A DNA stretch of 64,000 nt from Methylibium petroleiphilum PM1 (GTDB lineage Bacteria; Pseudomonadota; Gammaproteobacteria; Burkholderiales; Burkholderiaceae_C): positions 2,480,001 to 2,544,000 of the forward strand of contig NC_008825.1 of the NCBI RefSeq assembly GCF_000015725.1, given 5' to 3'. Positions 36,665-49,320 of this stretch are shown one piece after another. How positions within the stretch are numbered: position 1 is the first letter of the stretch; each line of letters opens with the position of its first letter. Position numbers and translations under genes: made by a program. The notes under the pieces are model-generated. The model was not told the DNA's origin and did not search any database. It saw only the letters and a program-made list of their open reading frames with translations.

Positions 36665-36901
36665 ATGTCTGAACCTTCCGCATCTTCCTCTGCAACCGCA
36701 GTGCGCAGTGGTGCGCTGGCGCTGGCCTGGACCGGCAAGCGTTTGCCGCTACAGGTGCTGCGCAGCGCGGCCGGCCAGTACATCGGCACGCAAGACGACG
36801 AAGGCCCGGTATCGCGGGAGTCCGTCGAGTATTTCCCCACCCACCTCGCAGCACAGCGCGCCCTGGATACCCATGCCTGGACGCAGCGCGCTCAGCCCTG
36901 A
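36665..36901 (+). CDS. Small hypothetical ICE protein
   Basis: I do not recognise this 78-residue protein (LALAWTGKRLPLQVLRSAAG ... YFPTHLAAQRALDTHAW). It is soluble, with no motif that suggests a function. AAGGAG lies 6 nt before the ATG at 36665; the open frame reaches back to 36587 but that part covers the leader hairpin. It is the first gene after RNA copy A and the hairpin. Confidence 0.6.
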   Translation: MSEPSASSSATAVRSGALALAWTGKRLPLQVLRSAAGQYIGTQDDEGPVSRESVEYFPTHLAAQRALDTHAWTQRAQP

Positions 36902-36927
36902 TTCCCCACCCTTCAAGGAGTCCTCTC

Positions 36928-37320
36928 ATGAATCTGTCTTTGCCCGAAGACGTGCTCGATCAGATGGCGCTGGAACAGGCGCACTTCGACGCTGCACCGC
37001 AGGCCTTCTTCGAGGCCTGGAAGCGCGGCGCGCAGATCGCCGGCCACGAGTGGTTCGGCGACGGCACACGCGAAGGTCTGCAGCGTGCCACCACCAAGTG
37101 GGATCTGCGGCCCAACATGCTGATGCTCAACGACGCCCTGGGCGTGCTGAGCAGCGGTCAACGCATGTTCCTGTCCGCGATGGTGAGCTTCTACAACGCC
37201 CGCGAGGGTGGCGCGATGCTCAAGCGTTGCGGCTTCGAGGGGCTGTCCGACTTCGGCGGCCTCGATCTGGAACGGCGCCAGGTCATCGCTGACCTCACGC
37301 TGCACTACAACGGCTGGTGA
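36928..37320 (+). CDS. Hypothetical ICE protein, 130 residues
   Basis: No domain is recognised. The protein is soluble and helical (FEAWKRGAQIAGHEWFGDGT, LNDALGVLSSGQRMFLSAMV, FGGLDLERRQVIADLTLHYN). AAGGAG precedes the ATG by 9 nt and the gene follows 26 nt after the 78-residue protein. Similar small proteins are common in the stretch between topB and the helicase of this ICE class. Confidence 0.65.
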   Translation: MNLSLPEDVLDQMALEQAHFDAAPQAFFEAWKRGAQIAGHEWFGDGTREGLQRATTKWDLRPNMLMLNDALGVLSSGQRMFLSAMVSFYNAREGGAMLKRCGFEGLSDFGGLDLERRQVIADLTLHYNGW

Positions 37321-37360
37321 GCCGCGCCTGGCAACCCACCGTCCTTTCATCCCACCCCAC

Positions 37361-37396
37361 GAGGGACATGCGTCCCCGTTCGGGGCCATGTCCCTC
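37361..37396 (+). repeat. Nested leader hairpin after the 130-residue gene
   Basis: A 10-bp outer stem GAGGGACATG/CATGTCCCTC encloses CCCC-GTTC-GGGG. The pairing is perfect. It lies just before a GCAGGAG site and the 8-codon frame at 37418. Confidence 0.6.
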
Positions 37397-37417
37397 CTTC
37401 TTTTCGCAGGAGCGGCC

Positions 37418-37444
37418 ATGTCCCGAATCAGCATCTTCCACTGA
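37418..37444 (+). CDS. Eight-codon open frame with a good ribosome binding site
   Basis: ATG at 37418 encodes MSRISIFH and stops. GCAGGAG lies about 6 nt upstream and a perfect nested hairpin precedes it, exactly as before the real genes of this block. It may be the start of a gene lost by deletion, or a leader peptide. Evidence is only the start signal. Confidence 0.3.
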   Translation: MSRISIFH

Positions 37445-37521
37445 CCCGCACCGCCCGCCACCAGGGCGGCCCGATGCCGCGGCCGGCTGACCGGCTGCCA
37501 CTTCATCCACCTACTGGGGTT

Positions 37522-37541
37522 CAATCCCCGGCAGGGGATTG
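37522..37541 (+). repeat. Leader hairpin before the gene at 37571
   Basis: Perfect inverted repeat CAATCCCC-GGCA-GGGGATTG, 30 nt before the ATG, with GGAGG in between. Confidence 0.55.
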
Positions 37542-37570
37542 CCTCGGCCATCCTCTGCTGGAGGAATCCC

Positions 37571-38287
37571 ATGTCCCATTCCAACAATCCCTTCGTCCGC
37601 GGCTACGATGGCCTGTCCGTGCAGCGGCTGCTGGCGATTTCCTACGACGACGACTGCCCGCTGAGCTATCTGCCGCTGCACGTCTCGCAGTCGCACCTGC
37701 CGGACAGCCAGGTCGAGCGCCATGCCTGCGTCTTCTGCGACGACTTCGCGCTGATCACCGAGGGCCAGATCGTGCCGCCCGAGCTGGACGCGCAGTGCCC
37801 CAGCCACGGCATCGCCCGAAACCTCGTCTACGCCGTCATGGCCGAAGAAGCCGGCCAGCCGCTGCACGTCGGCGATACCTACTCCGAGGAAGCCGCGCGC
37901 GAGGTGGTACGCCGCCTGCGCTTCGAGACCGGCTTCTTCAGCCGTGCCTGGGAAATCAGTTCGGCGCACATCACCGAGGAGGCCGGTCGCTTCCTCGCCG
38001 AACTGGCGGACATCGCCACGCCGAGCGGCTTTCTGTTCGTCGCCTTCCGCATTCCCTACAGCCCGGCGGTCGGCGTGAAGCTGATCGCCACCTCCTGGAC
38101 GGATGCGAACCTGCAGCATGTCGAGGGCATCACGGCCGAAGAGCTGCGGCAGGAGCACCGGGCCAAGGGCGTGCCGGAATCCTTCGTGGAAGTGTTGCAC
38201 CTGGCTGCGCTCGCTGACGTTCGCATGTTGGTGTTCGATGCCGACGCGCCCGTGCTGGACGGGCTGACGCTCTACGACGACGAGTAA
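37571..38287 (+). CDS. Hypothetical ICE protein, 238 residues
   Basis: I cannot assign a function. The protein is soluble and acidic. It starts MSHSNNPFVRGYDGLSVQRL, has three cysteines in the first 80 residues (ACVFCDDFAL and LDAQCPSHG) that might bind metal, and a helical second half (EEAAREVVRRLRFETGFFSR; ITAEELRQEHRAKGVPESFV). GGAGG precedes the ATG. A strong terminator follows its stop, so it ends the transcript that begins near RNA copy A. Confidence 0.65.
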   Translation: MSHSNNPFVRGYDGLSVQRLLAISYDDDCPLSYLPLHVSQSHLPDSQVERHACVFCDDFALITEGQIVPPELDAQCPSHGIARNLVYAVMAEEAGQPLHVGDTYSEEAAREVVRRLRFETGFFSRAWEISSAHITEEAGRFLAELADIATPSGFLFVAFRIPYSPAVGVKLIATSWTDANLQHVEGITAEELRQEHRAKGVPESFVEVLHLAALADVRMLVFDADAPVLDGLTLYDDE

Positions 38288-38302
38288 CCCGCAACCCATT
38301 CG

Positions 38303-38329
38303 AGCCCCCACGTCGGGGCTCTTCTTTTT
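38303..38329 (+). terminator. Rho-independent terminator
   Basis: AGCCCC(C)/(C)GGGGCT stem followed by CTTCTTTTT, 16 nt after the stop of the gene ending at 38287. Confidence 0.85.
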
Positions 38330-38427
38330 CATCGAACGCGGTGGCGCCCGCCGTTTTCGGAGGACAGTTGCCCGAGATGTCCGACGTCCATGGCGCTTCC
38401 CTGATACCCAGGCCAATCCATGACCCA

Positions 38428-38544
38428 TCAGCAATGCAGGGCGGCGATCAGCGGACAGGAAACATTGCCTTGATGCGCATGGCACTCACCAACCAGCGTG
38501 GATAAGGCTGCCTCGATCCGGCTCAGGTCGGACAGCTTGGCGCG
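38428..38544 (-). pseudogene. C-terminal remnant of a MerR-type mercury regulator
   Basis: The minus strand reads CRAKLSDLSRIEAALSTLVG followed by ECHAHQGNVSCPLIAAL and a stop, which matches the C-terminal dimerisation helix and Hg-binding loop of MerR, including the spaced cysteines. The N-terminal DNA-binding half is absent; upstream sequence in this frame belongs to another gene fragment. It marks a broken junction at the left border of the metal block. Confidence 0.65.
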
Positions 38545-38715
38545 ACACTGGGCTTTCACATCGACCCGAAGCCTTTCGAGGGCAAGGTCATCGCCACCAC
38601 CGACGAGGCCATCGTCGTCAAGACGGGACGAGCCGAGTTCGCGGTGCTCGATCGCACGCTCGTGACCGAAGTGCCCGACGAAGGCGCCAAGGTGCAGGTC
38701 GAACCCTATTTCAGA
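38545..38715 (+). pseudogene. Fragment resembling a KfrB-type domain
   Basis: The plus strand reads LGFHIDPKPFEGKVIATTDE, then AIVVKTGRAEFAVLDRTL and VPDEGAKVQVEPYF, similar to the small KfrB-like domain found at the end of plasmid and ICE DNA-processing proteins. It has no start and runs into unrelated sequence on both sides: a MerR remnant on the left and the 3' end of the PbrR-type gene on the right. The family name is tentative. Confidence 0.45.
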
Positions 38716-39169
38716 TGCCGCTTCGGCGTAGCGCACCAAGGTCATGGGTGGCATCCGATCCTGCGCACGCCTCGCCCGTGTGCCGCAGCGCTCCGAGGAT
38801 GGTGCACGTCCCGCGCTCGCCGCCGGCGCATTGGGCGATCACCCGATCCAGTTCGCCAGCCATGCGGGTCAACGCCTGAATCCGCTGATGGATGTCGGCC
38901 AGGTGCGCGCGGGCCAGTACGTCGACATCGCCACACGAGAGGCTCGGATCGTCATTCAGCCGCAGCAGGCTGCGGATCTCCTCCAAGCTGAACCCCAGTT
39001 CGCGACCGCGGCTGATGAACCGCAGCCGCTCGACATCGGCCGGCGTGAACGCGCGGTAGCCGCTTCCGGTCCGTGTCGGTCGTGGCATCAGCCCGACACG
39101 CTCGTAATAGCGGATGGTTTCTAGGTGGCAACCGCTGGCGGCGGCGGCTTCACTGATTTTCATTCGCAT
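38711..39169 (-). CDS. MerR-family heavy-metal regulator (PbrR/CadR/ZntR type)
   Basis: The 152-residue regulator has the MerR helix-turn-helix (MKISEAAAASGCHLETIRYY, GLMPRPTRTGSGYRAFTPAD) and the metal pattern of divalent-metal sensors: Cys in PSLSCGDVDVLARAHLADI and Cys in AGGERGTCTILGAL, with another in AQCAGG. These fit PbrR, CadR or ZntR. The last 20 residues run into foreign sequence at the junction, so the C-terminal tail is altered. It is divergent from the metal operon, and a promoter with a 19-bp spacer lies between. ATG codons at 39169 and 39163 are both possible. Confidence 0.85.
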   Translation of the reverse strand: MRMKISEAAAASGCHLETIRYYERVGLMPRPTRTGSGYRAFTPADVERLRFISRGRELGFSLEEIRSLLRLNDDPSLSCGDVDVLARAHLADIHQRIQALTRMAGELDRVIAQCAGGERGTCTILGALRHTGEACAGSDATHDLGALRRSGI

Positions 39170-39174
39170 TCCAC

Positions 39175-39205
39175 TTGACCCTGTAGTGGCTACGGACTTT
39201 ACGCT
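39175..39205 (+). promoter_or_regulatory. MerR-type promoter of the metal operon
   Basis: TTGACC (39175-39180) and TACGCT (39200-39205) are separated by 19 bp, the over-long spacing typical of MerR-activated promoters. The dyad CTGTAG-TGG-CTACGG (39181-39195) fills the spacer, as expected for the regulator at 38711. Confidence 0.8.
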
Positions 39206-39255
39206 GTGTATGTCCTCGCTGCCACCCCGGCGGCGACCCTGCTGCGTTCACGTCC

Positions 39256-41217
39256 ATGCCCCTACTGTTTGCCTGGCATCGTTTGAACCTTTTTATCCTT
39301 CTGGTCGGCTGGGCCGCATTACTGCCGGCTCATGCCGATTTGCCCCAGGCCAACCCGCGCCAGACCTGGCAGATGCTCGACTACATCGCGGTGGACTACG
39401 CCGGCGCGGTCCAGGGCGGCCGCGTCGTGGCCCCGGGCGAGTACGCCGAGATGCAGGAGTTCGCCGGCGCGGTGCGCACGCAACTGGCGGCATTGCCCGC
39501 CACGCCCAAGCAACCCGCGCTACTGGCCCAGGCCGAGCGGCTGGTTGCCGCCGTTGCCGCCAAAGCCGAACCCGCGCAGGTCGCCACGCTCGCACGCGGA
39601 CTGGCCGATGACCTGCTGGCCAGCTACCCCATCGGCGCGGTGCCCGCTTCGCCGCCGGAACCGGCGCGAGCCGCGGCGCTCTATGCCCAGCAGTGTGCCG
39701 CCTGCCACGGTCCGACGGGTCACGGCGATGGCCCCGCCGCAGCCGGGCTGGATCCGCCGCCGATCGCCTTTGCCGACGCTGGCCGCGCCGACCAGCGCAC
39801 GCCGCTGGCCCTGTACGAAGTGATATCGCAGGGTGTGCCGGGCACCAGCATGGCGAGCTTCGCCGGCCTGCCCGAGAACGATCGCTGGGCGCTGGCGTTC
39901 TACGTGGGCAGCCTGGCCTATTCGCCGCAGGCCCGTGCGGACGGCGAGGCCTTGTGGCGCCAGAACGGGGAGCTGCGTGGACGCATCCCCTCGCTGGAAG
40001 CGCTGACCCGTACCCGCGAAGCCGACCTCGCCGCGGCGCTGCCTGCCGCGCAGGCCCACGCCATCGTCGCCTACCTCCGATCCCGTCCGCAGGCGGTGAC
40101 CGAACCGGTGGCGGGGGCCGGTCCGTTCGCGTTGGCCCGCCAGCGGCTGGCCGAGAGCGAGCGTGCCTATATCGCGGGTGACGCGACGCAGGCCACGACA
40201 CTGGCGCTGTCGGCCTATCTGGACGGGGTGGAGCCGGTCGAGCCGACGCTGGCCGCACGCGATGTCGAGCTGCTGCGCGAAATCGAAACCACCCTGGCCC
40301 GCTACCGCACCCAGTTGGGCCGCCGCACGGCGCCGGCGGACCTTGCCACGCAGAAGGCGCAGATCAACGCGCTGTTCGATCGCGCCGAAGCGGTGCTGGC
40401 CGACACGCACCTGGACACCACCACGGCGTTCCTCGGCAGCTTCACGATCCTAGTTCGGGAAGGGCTGGAGGCGCTGCTGATTGTCATCGGCATGATCGCG
40501 TTCCTGCGCAAGGCCGAACGCCGCGAAGTGCTGCCCTACGTCCATGCCGGCTGGGTCGGCGCCTTGCTGGCCGGTGCGGCGACCTGGGCGGTGGCCACCT
40601 ATCTGGTCGACATCAGCGGCGCCAATCGCGAGGTGACCGAAGGCGTGTCGGCGCTGTTCGCCGCCGCCGTACTGCTCAGCGTGGGCATCTGGATGCATCA
40701 GAAGAGCCTGGCCGGCCGCTGGCAGCAATACCTGCACGCGAAGCTGTCGGCCGCATTGACGCGGCGTTCGGCGATGTTCCTGTTCGTGCTGGCCTTCGTC
40801 GCGGTGTACCGCGAGGTGTTCGAGACGATCCTGTTCTACATCGCGATGTGGAGCGAGCAAGCCTCCGGCGCCATCGTCGCGGGCCTGCTGGTCGGCAGTG
40901 TGGTCCTCGCCGCGGTGGCGTACTGGATGCTGCGCGTGAGCAGGCGCCTGCCGATCGGCCAATTCTTCTCGATCAGCTCGATCCTGATCGCCGTACTGGC
41001 GGTGGTCCTGGTCGGCAAGGGCGTGGCCGCGCTGCAGGAAGCAGGTTGGGTGCCGCAGGCGCTGATCGCGGGACCGCGGGTCGAGTGGCTTGGCGTCTAT
41101 CCGTCCTGGCAGTCGCTGCTCGCGCAGCTGGCGGTGGCGACGGCGGCCGTGGTCGGCTTTCTGTTCAACGCTCGTGCCGTGCCGGCGTCCGCACGCACGC
41201 GACCGTCGAATTCGTGA
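39256..41217 (+). CDS. Cytochrome c-FTR1 fusion permease (Fe/Pb uptake type)
   Basis: The 653-residue protein has a signal peptide (FILLVGWAALLPAHA), a periplasmic cytochrome c domain with heme motif CAACHG near residue 157, a helical linker, and a C-terminal FTR1 permease with about seven membrane helices. The two REXXE iron motifs are present: REGLEALLIVIG and REVFETILFYIAM. FTR1 permeases import oxidised iron; PbrT, a relative with this architecture, is linked to lead. As first gene of an operon under a PbrR-like regulator, metal resistance or metal-controlled uptake is likely; the metal is not fixed by sequence. Confidence 0.85.
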   Translation: MPLLFAWHRLNLFILLVGWAALLPAHADLPQANPRQTWQMLDYIAVDYAGAVQGGRVVAPGEYAEMQEFAGAVRTQLAALPATPKQPALLAQAERLVAAVAAKAEPAQVATLARGLADDLLASYPIGAVPASPPEPARAAALYAQQCAACHGPTGHGDGPAAAGLDPPPIAFADAGRADQRTPLALYEVISQGVPGTSMASFAGLPENDRWALAFYVGSLAYSPQARADGEALWRQNGELRGRIPSLEALTRTREADLAAALPAAQAHAIVAYLRSRPQAVTEPVAGAGPFALARQRLAESERAYIAGDATQATTLALSAYLDGVEPVEPTLAARDVELLREIETTLARYRTQLGRRTAPADLATQKAQINALFDRAEAVLADTHLDTTTAFLGSFTILVREGLEALLIVIGMIAFLRKAERREVLPYVHAGWVGALLAGAATWAVATYLVDISGANREVTEGVSALFAAAVLLSVGIWMHQKSLAGRWQQYLHAKLSAALTRRSAMFLFVLAFVAVYREVFETILFYIAMWSEQASGAIVAGLLVGSVVLAAVAYWMLRVSRRLPIGQFFSISSILIAVLAVVLVGKGVAALQEAGWVPQALIAGPRVEWLGVYPSWQSLLAQLAVATAAVVGFLFNARAVPASARTRPSNS

Positions 41218-41227
41218 AGGGCCTGCC

Positions 41228-41311
41228 ATGAGTGGATGCCAATGCGGTCACACCGCCCTAACGCTGATCCCGATGCCAACGAAGGAGAGCTCATGCACCT
41301 CGCCACGCTGA
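41228..41311 (+). CDS. Possible small Cys/His peptide or gene remnant
   Basis: A 27-codon frame starts MSGCQCGHTALTLIPM, 10 nt after the FTR1 stop, preceded by a GAAGG-like site. Its start resembles that of the CDF transporter at 42492 (MSDCGCHHEA). It overlaps the start of the hydroxylase gene. It could be a short metal-binding peptide or a remnant; support is weak. Confidence 0.25.
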   Translation: MSGCQCGHTALTLIPMPTKESSCTSPR

Positions 41312-42495
41312 TCCGCTATGGCAGCTATCCGTTCGTCATGGTGTTGGCCGCTCTGGTAGCTGGCGCCGTCGCGATAGCAATGTTGCCACCATGGCCGACG
41401 CTGCCGCTGATGGCGGCCACCGGCATTGCCGCCGTGGCTTGGCTCGAACGCGTGCAACCGTATGAAGCCGCATGGCGGCGCGATCATGGTGATCTGCGCG
41501 CCGACGTATTTCACGGCGTCGCCAACTTTGCCCTGCTCGCGGGCACCGCGCTGGCGTTGCATGCACTGCGCGATCGCGTGCCCGTTACGTCGGTCTGGCC
41601 GACGAACTGGAATGGCTGGCTGCAGCTGCTGCTGGCCGGGGCCATCATCGATGCCGGGTTGTACGCCATGCACCGGCTCAGCCATTGCTATGCGTGGACT
41701 TGGCGCCTGCACGCCATCCATCACAGCGCCGAACGCCTGTATTGGCTCAATGGCGAACGGCGCCATCCGCTGAGCGCGCTGCTGATGGCTGGTCCCGGCC
41801 TGGTGGTGAGCGTAGGGCTTGGCGCACCCGCGTACGTGCTCAGCGCGTGGCTGGGGTTGCTCAGCGTGCAGCTGGCCTTCCAGCACGCCAATCTCGATTA
41901 CCGCGTGGGTCCGCTGCGGCGCTGGCTGGGCGTGGCCGAAGTGCATCGCTGGCACCACAAGCGCGAATACGAGGACGCGCAGGTGAACTTCGGCGAGTTC
42001 TTCATGGTGTGGGACCGGCTGTTCGGCACGTTCCTCGACCGCCCCGACACCCTGCGCGCCGGCGATGTGGGGCTGCGCGAGGAGGTCATGCCCACGGACT
42101 ATCTGGGGCAGTTGGCGTGGCCATTCCTGGCGCACGCATCCGATGGTGAGCGCGCCGCTGCGGTGGCGACCGTCTTTGCCGCGTCCCTGTCCGATGGTTA
42201 CGCCGCGCTGGACGCCGGCGATCTGCAGGCGGCATATGCGACCTTCGAGCGCGCACACGTATTGGGTCAGACCCGCACCATGCGCCACGTGTGCACACAC
42301 ATTGCCTTCTGGCGCTGGGCGCGCCGCGCGGGTGACTGGCGCGAAGCGCTCGGCCAGCTACTCCGCATTCCGGCCGCGCTGTTGTTTACCTGGGTGTGGA
42401 TGCCGCGCGGCAACACCGGCGGTGCCCGCGTCGGCGCGTTGCGCTCGCTACCGATTCCCGATGACCTACGCCCCTACCTGGAACCTTCCCGATGA
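41293..42495 (+). CDS. Fatty acid hydroxylase superfamily protein fused to DUF3703
   Basis: The 400-residue protein has several membrane helices and the eight-histidine di-iron pattern of the sterol desaturase/fatty acid hydroxylase superfamily: HRLSH, HAIHH and HRWHH. The last 120 residues (GYAALDAGDLQAAYATFERA, THIAFWRWARRAGDWREALG) match DUF3703, a helical domain often encoded beside metal-efflux genes. The fusion suggests a membrane or lipid modification linked to metal stress, which is inference. AAGGAGAG precedes the ATG at 41293; longer starts are less likely. Its stop overlaps the CDF gene start. Confidence 0.8.
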   Translation: MHLATLIRYGSYPFVMVLAALVAGAVAIAMLPPWPTLPLMAATGIAAVAWLERVQPYEAAWRRDHGDLRADVFHGVANFALLAGTALALHALRDRVPVTSVWPTNWNGWLQLLLAGAIIDAGLYAMHRLSHCYAWTWRLHAIHHSAERLYWLNGERRHPLSALLMAGPGLVVSVGLGAPAYVLSAWLGLLSVQLAFQHANLDYRVGPLRRWLGVAEVHRWHHKREYEDAQVNFGEFFMVWDRLFGTFLDRPDTLRAGDVGLREEVMPTDYLGQLAWPFLAHASDGERAAAVATVFAASLSDGYAALDAGDLQAAYATFERAHVLGQTRTMRHVCTHIAFWRWARRAGDWREALGQLLRIPAALLFTWVWMPRGNTGGARVGALRSLPIPDDLRPYLEPSR

Positions 42496-43094
42496 GCGAT
42501 TGCGGCTGCCACCACGAAGCTAAAAATGCACAGGAGCGAAAGATCCTGCGGATCGCCTTAGTGCTCAATGCCGCCATGGCGGTGGTCGGCGGCGTCGCCG
42601 GCTGGATCGCCGAGTCCACGGGCCTGCTCGCCGATGCGTTGGACATGCTGTCGGATGCGACCGCCTATGCGATCGGTCTGATCGCGATCGGGCGCACGGC
42701 GCGTTTCAAGGCCAACGCGGCGCTGCTCAGCGGCAGCGTGCTGTTGCTGCTCGGCCTGGGCGTGCTGGTCGAAGTGGGACGCCGCGTGCTCTACGGCGCC
42801 GAGCCCTTGAGCGGCTGGATGATGGGGACCGCGCTGGTGTCGCTGGCGGTGAACTTCACCGTGCTGCGCATGCTCGCGCCGCTGAAGTCAGGTGAGGTGC
42901 ACCTGCGCGCCACCTGGTTGTTCACGCGCGCCGATGTGGTGGCCAACCTCGGCGTCATTCTGGCGGGCGCCTTGGTGTGGTGGCTGGCCTCGCCGTATCC
43001 GGACTTCGTCATCGGCACCCTGATCGGGTTGTACGTGATCAAGGAGGCCGTGGAGATCCTCGGCGACGCGCGTCGGGCCCGCGTCAGCTCATGA
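42492..43094 (+). CDS. Short cation diffusion facilitator family transporter
   Basis: The 200-residue protein contains six hydrophobic segments of the CDF fold. The metal-site motifs are STGLLADALDMLSDATAY in helix 2 and FTRADVVANLGVILAGALVW in helix 5. It has an N-terminal Cys/His patch (CGCHH) and lacks the usual C-terminal cytoplasmic metal-sensing domain, so it is shorter than CzcD or FieF (about 300 residues). It should exchange a divalent cation for protons across the inner membrane. Overlap with the preceding gene (ATGA) indicates coupling. Confidence 0.82.
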   Translation: MSDCGCHHEAKNAQERKILRIALVLNAAMAVVGGVAGWIAESTGLLADALDMLSDATAYAIGLIAIGRTARFKANAALLSGSVLLLLGLGVLVEVGRRVLYGAEPLSGWMMGTALVSLAVNFTVLRMLAPLKSGEVHLRATWLFTRADVVANLGVILAGALVWWLASPYPDFVIGTLIGLYVIKEAVEILGDARRARVSS

Positions 43095-43168
43095 GGCGAG
43101 ACTTCTACGCGCGGTCACGGCGCCAGTGGCTACAGAAATTTGCTGGCCTCATTCCTCGGGAGCACTGC

Positions 43169-44430
43169 ATGCGGTTCCTATTCGCGGCCGCGTGGCTGCT
43201 GTCCAGCGCGGTGATCGCGCCGGCCAACGCCACCGAGCGAATGACCTTGGACGAGGCGATTGCGCGTGTTGCCGCAACGCACCCTGACCTGCGCTGGGTC
43301 GACGCCCGCGCCAAGGTGCTTGAGGCCGAACGTGAGCGGTCGGCGCAACGCCCGCCCTGGGTGCTTGGCGCCGAGATCGAGAATGCGTTCGGCACCGGCG
43401 AAACCCGCGGCATGGACGGCGCCGAGTTGACGCTGAGCCTGGCCTCCGTCCTGGAGCGCGGCGGCAAGCTCGATGCGCGGCGCGCCTTGGCGCAGAGCCG
43501 CATCGACGCCCTGGCCGTGCAACGCGAGACGCGCCGCCTGGACCTGCTGGCGGAGACGGCACGGCGTTACCTGGCCGTGGTGGCCGCGGATCGTACCCGC
43601 AGCCTCGCCGCGCGGGATGTCGAGCAGCGCCAGCGCACCGTGGCCGCCGCACGCCACCGCCTGCAGGCCGGTGCGTCGCCCGAATCGGTGCTGTTGACCG
43701 CGCAAGCGGCACTCGCCCGGGCCGAACTCGCCCGCGACCGCGCCGCGCAACAGTTCGCGGCCGCACGGCAGCACCTGGCCGCGCTGTGGGGCGAACGCGC
43801 TCCCGCGTTCGAGGCGCTGGCCGGCGATCCGCTGGCGCTGCCGGCCATCGCGCCGGTCGAGGCTCTGGTGAGCGAGCTGGAGCGCACGCCGGAGCTGGCC
43901 CAGTTCGCCGACGAACGACGCGTCGGCGAGGCGCGCCTGCGGTTGGCGCAGTCCGCCGCGGCACGCGATCTGGACTGGCAGGTCGGCATCCGCCGCCTGC
44001 AGGACAGCGGCGAAACCGCCTTGGTCGCCGGCGTTTCGCTGCCGTTGGGCAGCCGCGCACGTGCCGAGCCGGAGATCCGCGCGGCACAGGCCGAACTGGA
44101 GGCGCTGTCGATCGAACGCGAAGCCAAGGGGCTGTCGTTGTACTCGACGCTGGTGGAGGCCCACGGCCGCTACACCGTGGCGCAAGCCGAAGTCGTCCGC
44201 CTGCAGCGCGACGTGTTGCCTAGGCTTGCACGCGCCGAACAGGCGGCCGAGCGCGCTTACCGCGCCGGCGCCATCAGTTACCTCGAATGGGCGCAACTGC
44301 AGTCCGAGCAGACCGCCGCCCGGCAACAGCAGCTCGACGTTGCGCTCGATGCGCAACGCGCCCTCATTGAAATCCAGCGACTGACCGGTCAGCCCTTCGT
44401 GCAGCCGGCCGGTGTTTCCGGAGTAACCCC

Positions 44431-44434
<4 letters not shown>
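43169..44434 (+). CDS. czcC: Outer membrane efflux protein of the metal RND pump (CzcC/CusC type)
   Basis: The 421-residue protein has a signal peptide (FLFAAAWLLSSAVIAPANA) and the long coiled-coil helices of the TolC family (RETRRLDLLAETARRYLAVV; AQAALARAELARDRAAQQFA). It forms the outer membrane channel for the pump encoded next. The start at 43169 follows CGGGAG; the open frame extends much further upstream into the CDF gene in another frame and is not used. The stop overlaps the start of the adaptor gene. Confidence 0.9.
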
Positions 44435-48565
<4,131 letters not shown>

Positions 48566-48604
48566 GCCGCCGAGCACGGCCACACATTCTGGGAGGATAG
48601 TGCC

Positions 48605-49198
48605 ATGGGGACATCGCCGTCCGATCAGTCTCGCGTCAGCGCACTCACAGGAGGGGCGGTTGATCTGGCTCGCCAGCGGCGCGCCTTGTTCAAGGTGGCG
48701 GGGCTGGCCGTGCTGACCTGTGGCATCGGCTTGGCCGCGGGATTCCTCTTGCTTCCGCGGTTCATCGCATTTCCTGAAGCGCTGAGCGACCGACTGGTCT
48801 TCTGGGCTCGCCTGCAGGTGTTTCTCCTGGTGTGGGTGGCGCTGGGCGTGGGGGGCGTGTCGCGCGGCCGGCGCCAGTCGGCGCAGGACATCCGCGGCTC
48901 GGCGTTCGGTCCGCCCAGCCCGCGTCTGGCGATCCGGATCGCGTTCCTGCAGAACACCCTGGAGCAGGCCGTGCTCGCCAGCGGCGCCTACCTGGCGCTG
49001 GTCACGCTGCTCACGGGGCCAGCGCTTTCGCTTCTCGTCAGTGCAGTGATTCTGTTTGGAATCGGCCGGGCGGCATTTTTCCTGGGGTACGCGAAGGGAG
49101 CGCCGGGGCGAGGCTTCGGTTTCGTGCTGACGGTGCTCCCGACCCTGTTGGGTTATGGATTGGCCATCGCCCTCATGGCCCGTGCGGGGCTAGGGTAG
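48605..49198 (+). CDS. MAPEG-like integral membrane protein
   Basis: The 197-residue protein has four hydrophobic segments and the MAPEG-type pattern QNTLEQAVLAS and GRAAFFLGYAKGAPGRGFGF. MAPEG proteins are glutathione-dependent transferases or peroxidases of membranes. GGGAGGAT lies before the ATG. It follows czcA by 39 nt and is probably the operon's next gene; a link of glutathione chemistry to metal stress is plausible but not shown. Confidence 0.7.
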   Translation: MGTSPSDQSRVSALTGGAVDLARQRRALFKVAGLAVLTCGIGLAAGFLLLPRFIAFPEALSDRLVFWARLQVFLLVWVALGVGGVSRGRRQSAQDIRGSAFGPPSPRLAIRIAFLQNTLEQAVLASGAYLALVTLLTGPALSLLVSAVILFGIGRAAFFLGYAKGAPGRGFGFVLTVLPTLLGYGLAIALMARAGLG

Positions 49199-49320
49199 CC
49201 AGGCGGGCTTTGTCGTGCACGGATACAAGTACCGGACCAAGGCATTCCATTGACCCAGATCAATCCACCTGCCGGGAAAGGAGCTACTTTTGTAGCGCGT
49301 CCCAATCCGGAGAGCCGATC

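Noticed and set aside
38428-38754. 108-codon minus-strand open frame as a complete regulator
   Set aside because: Only the last 39 or so residues resemble MerR; the first part is the complement of the KfrB-like fragment.
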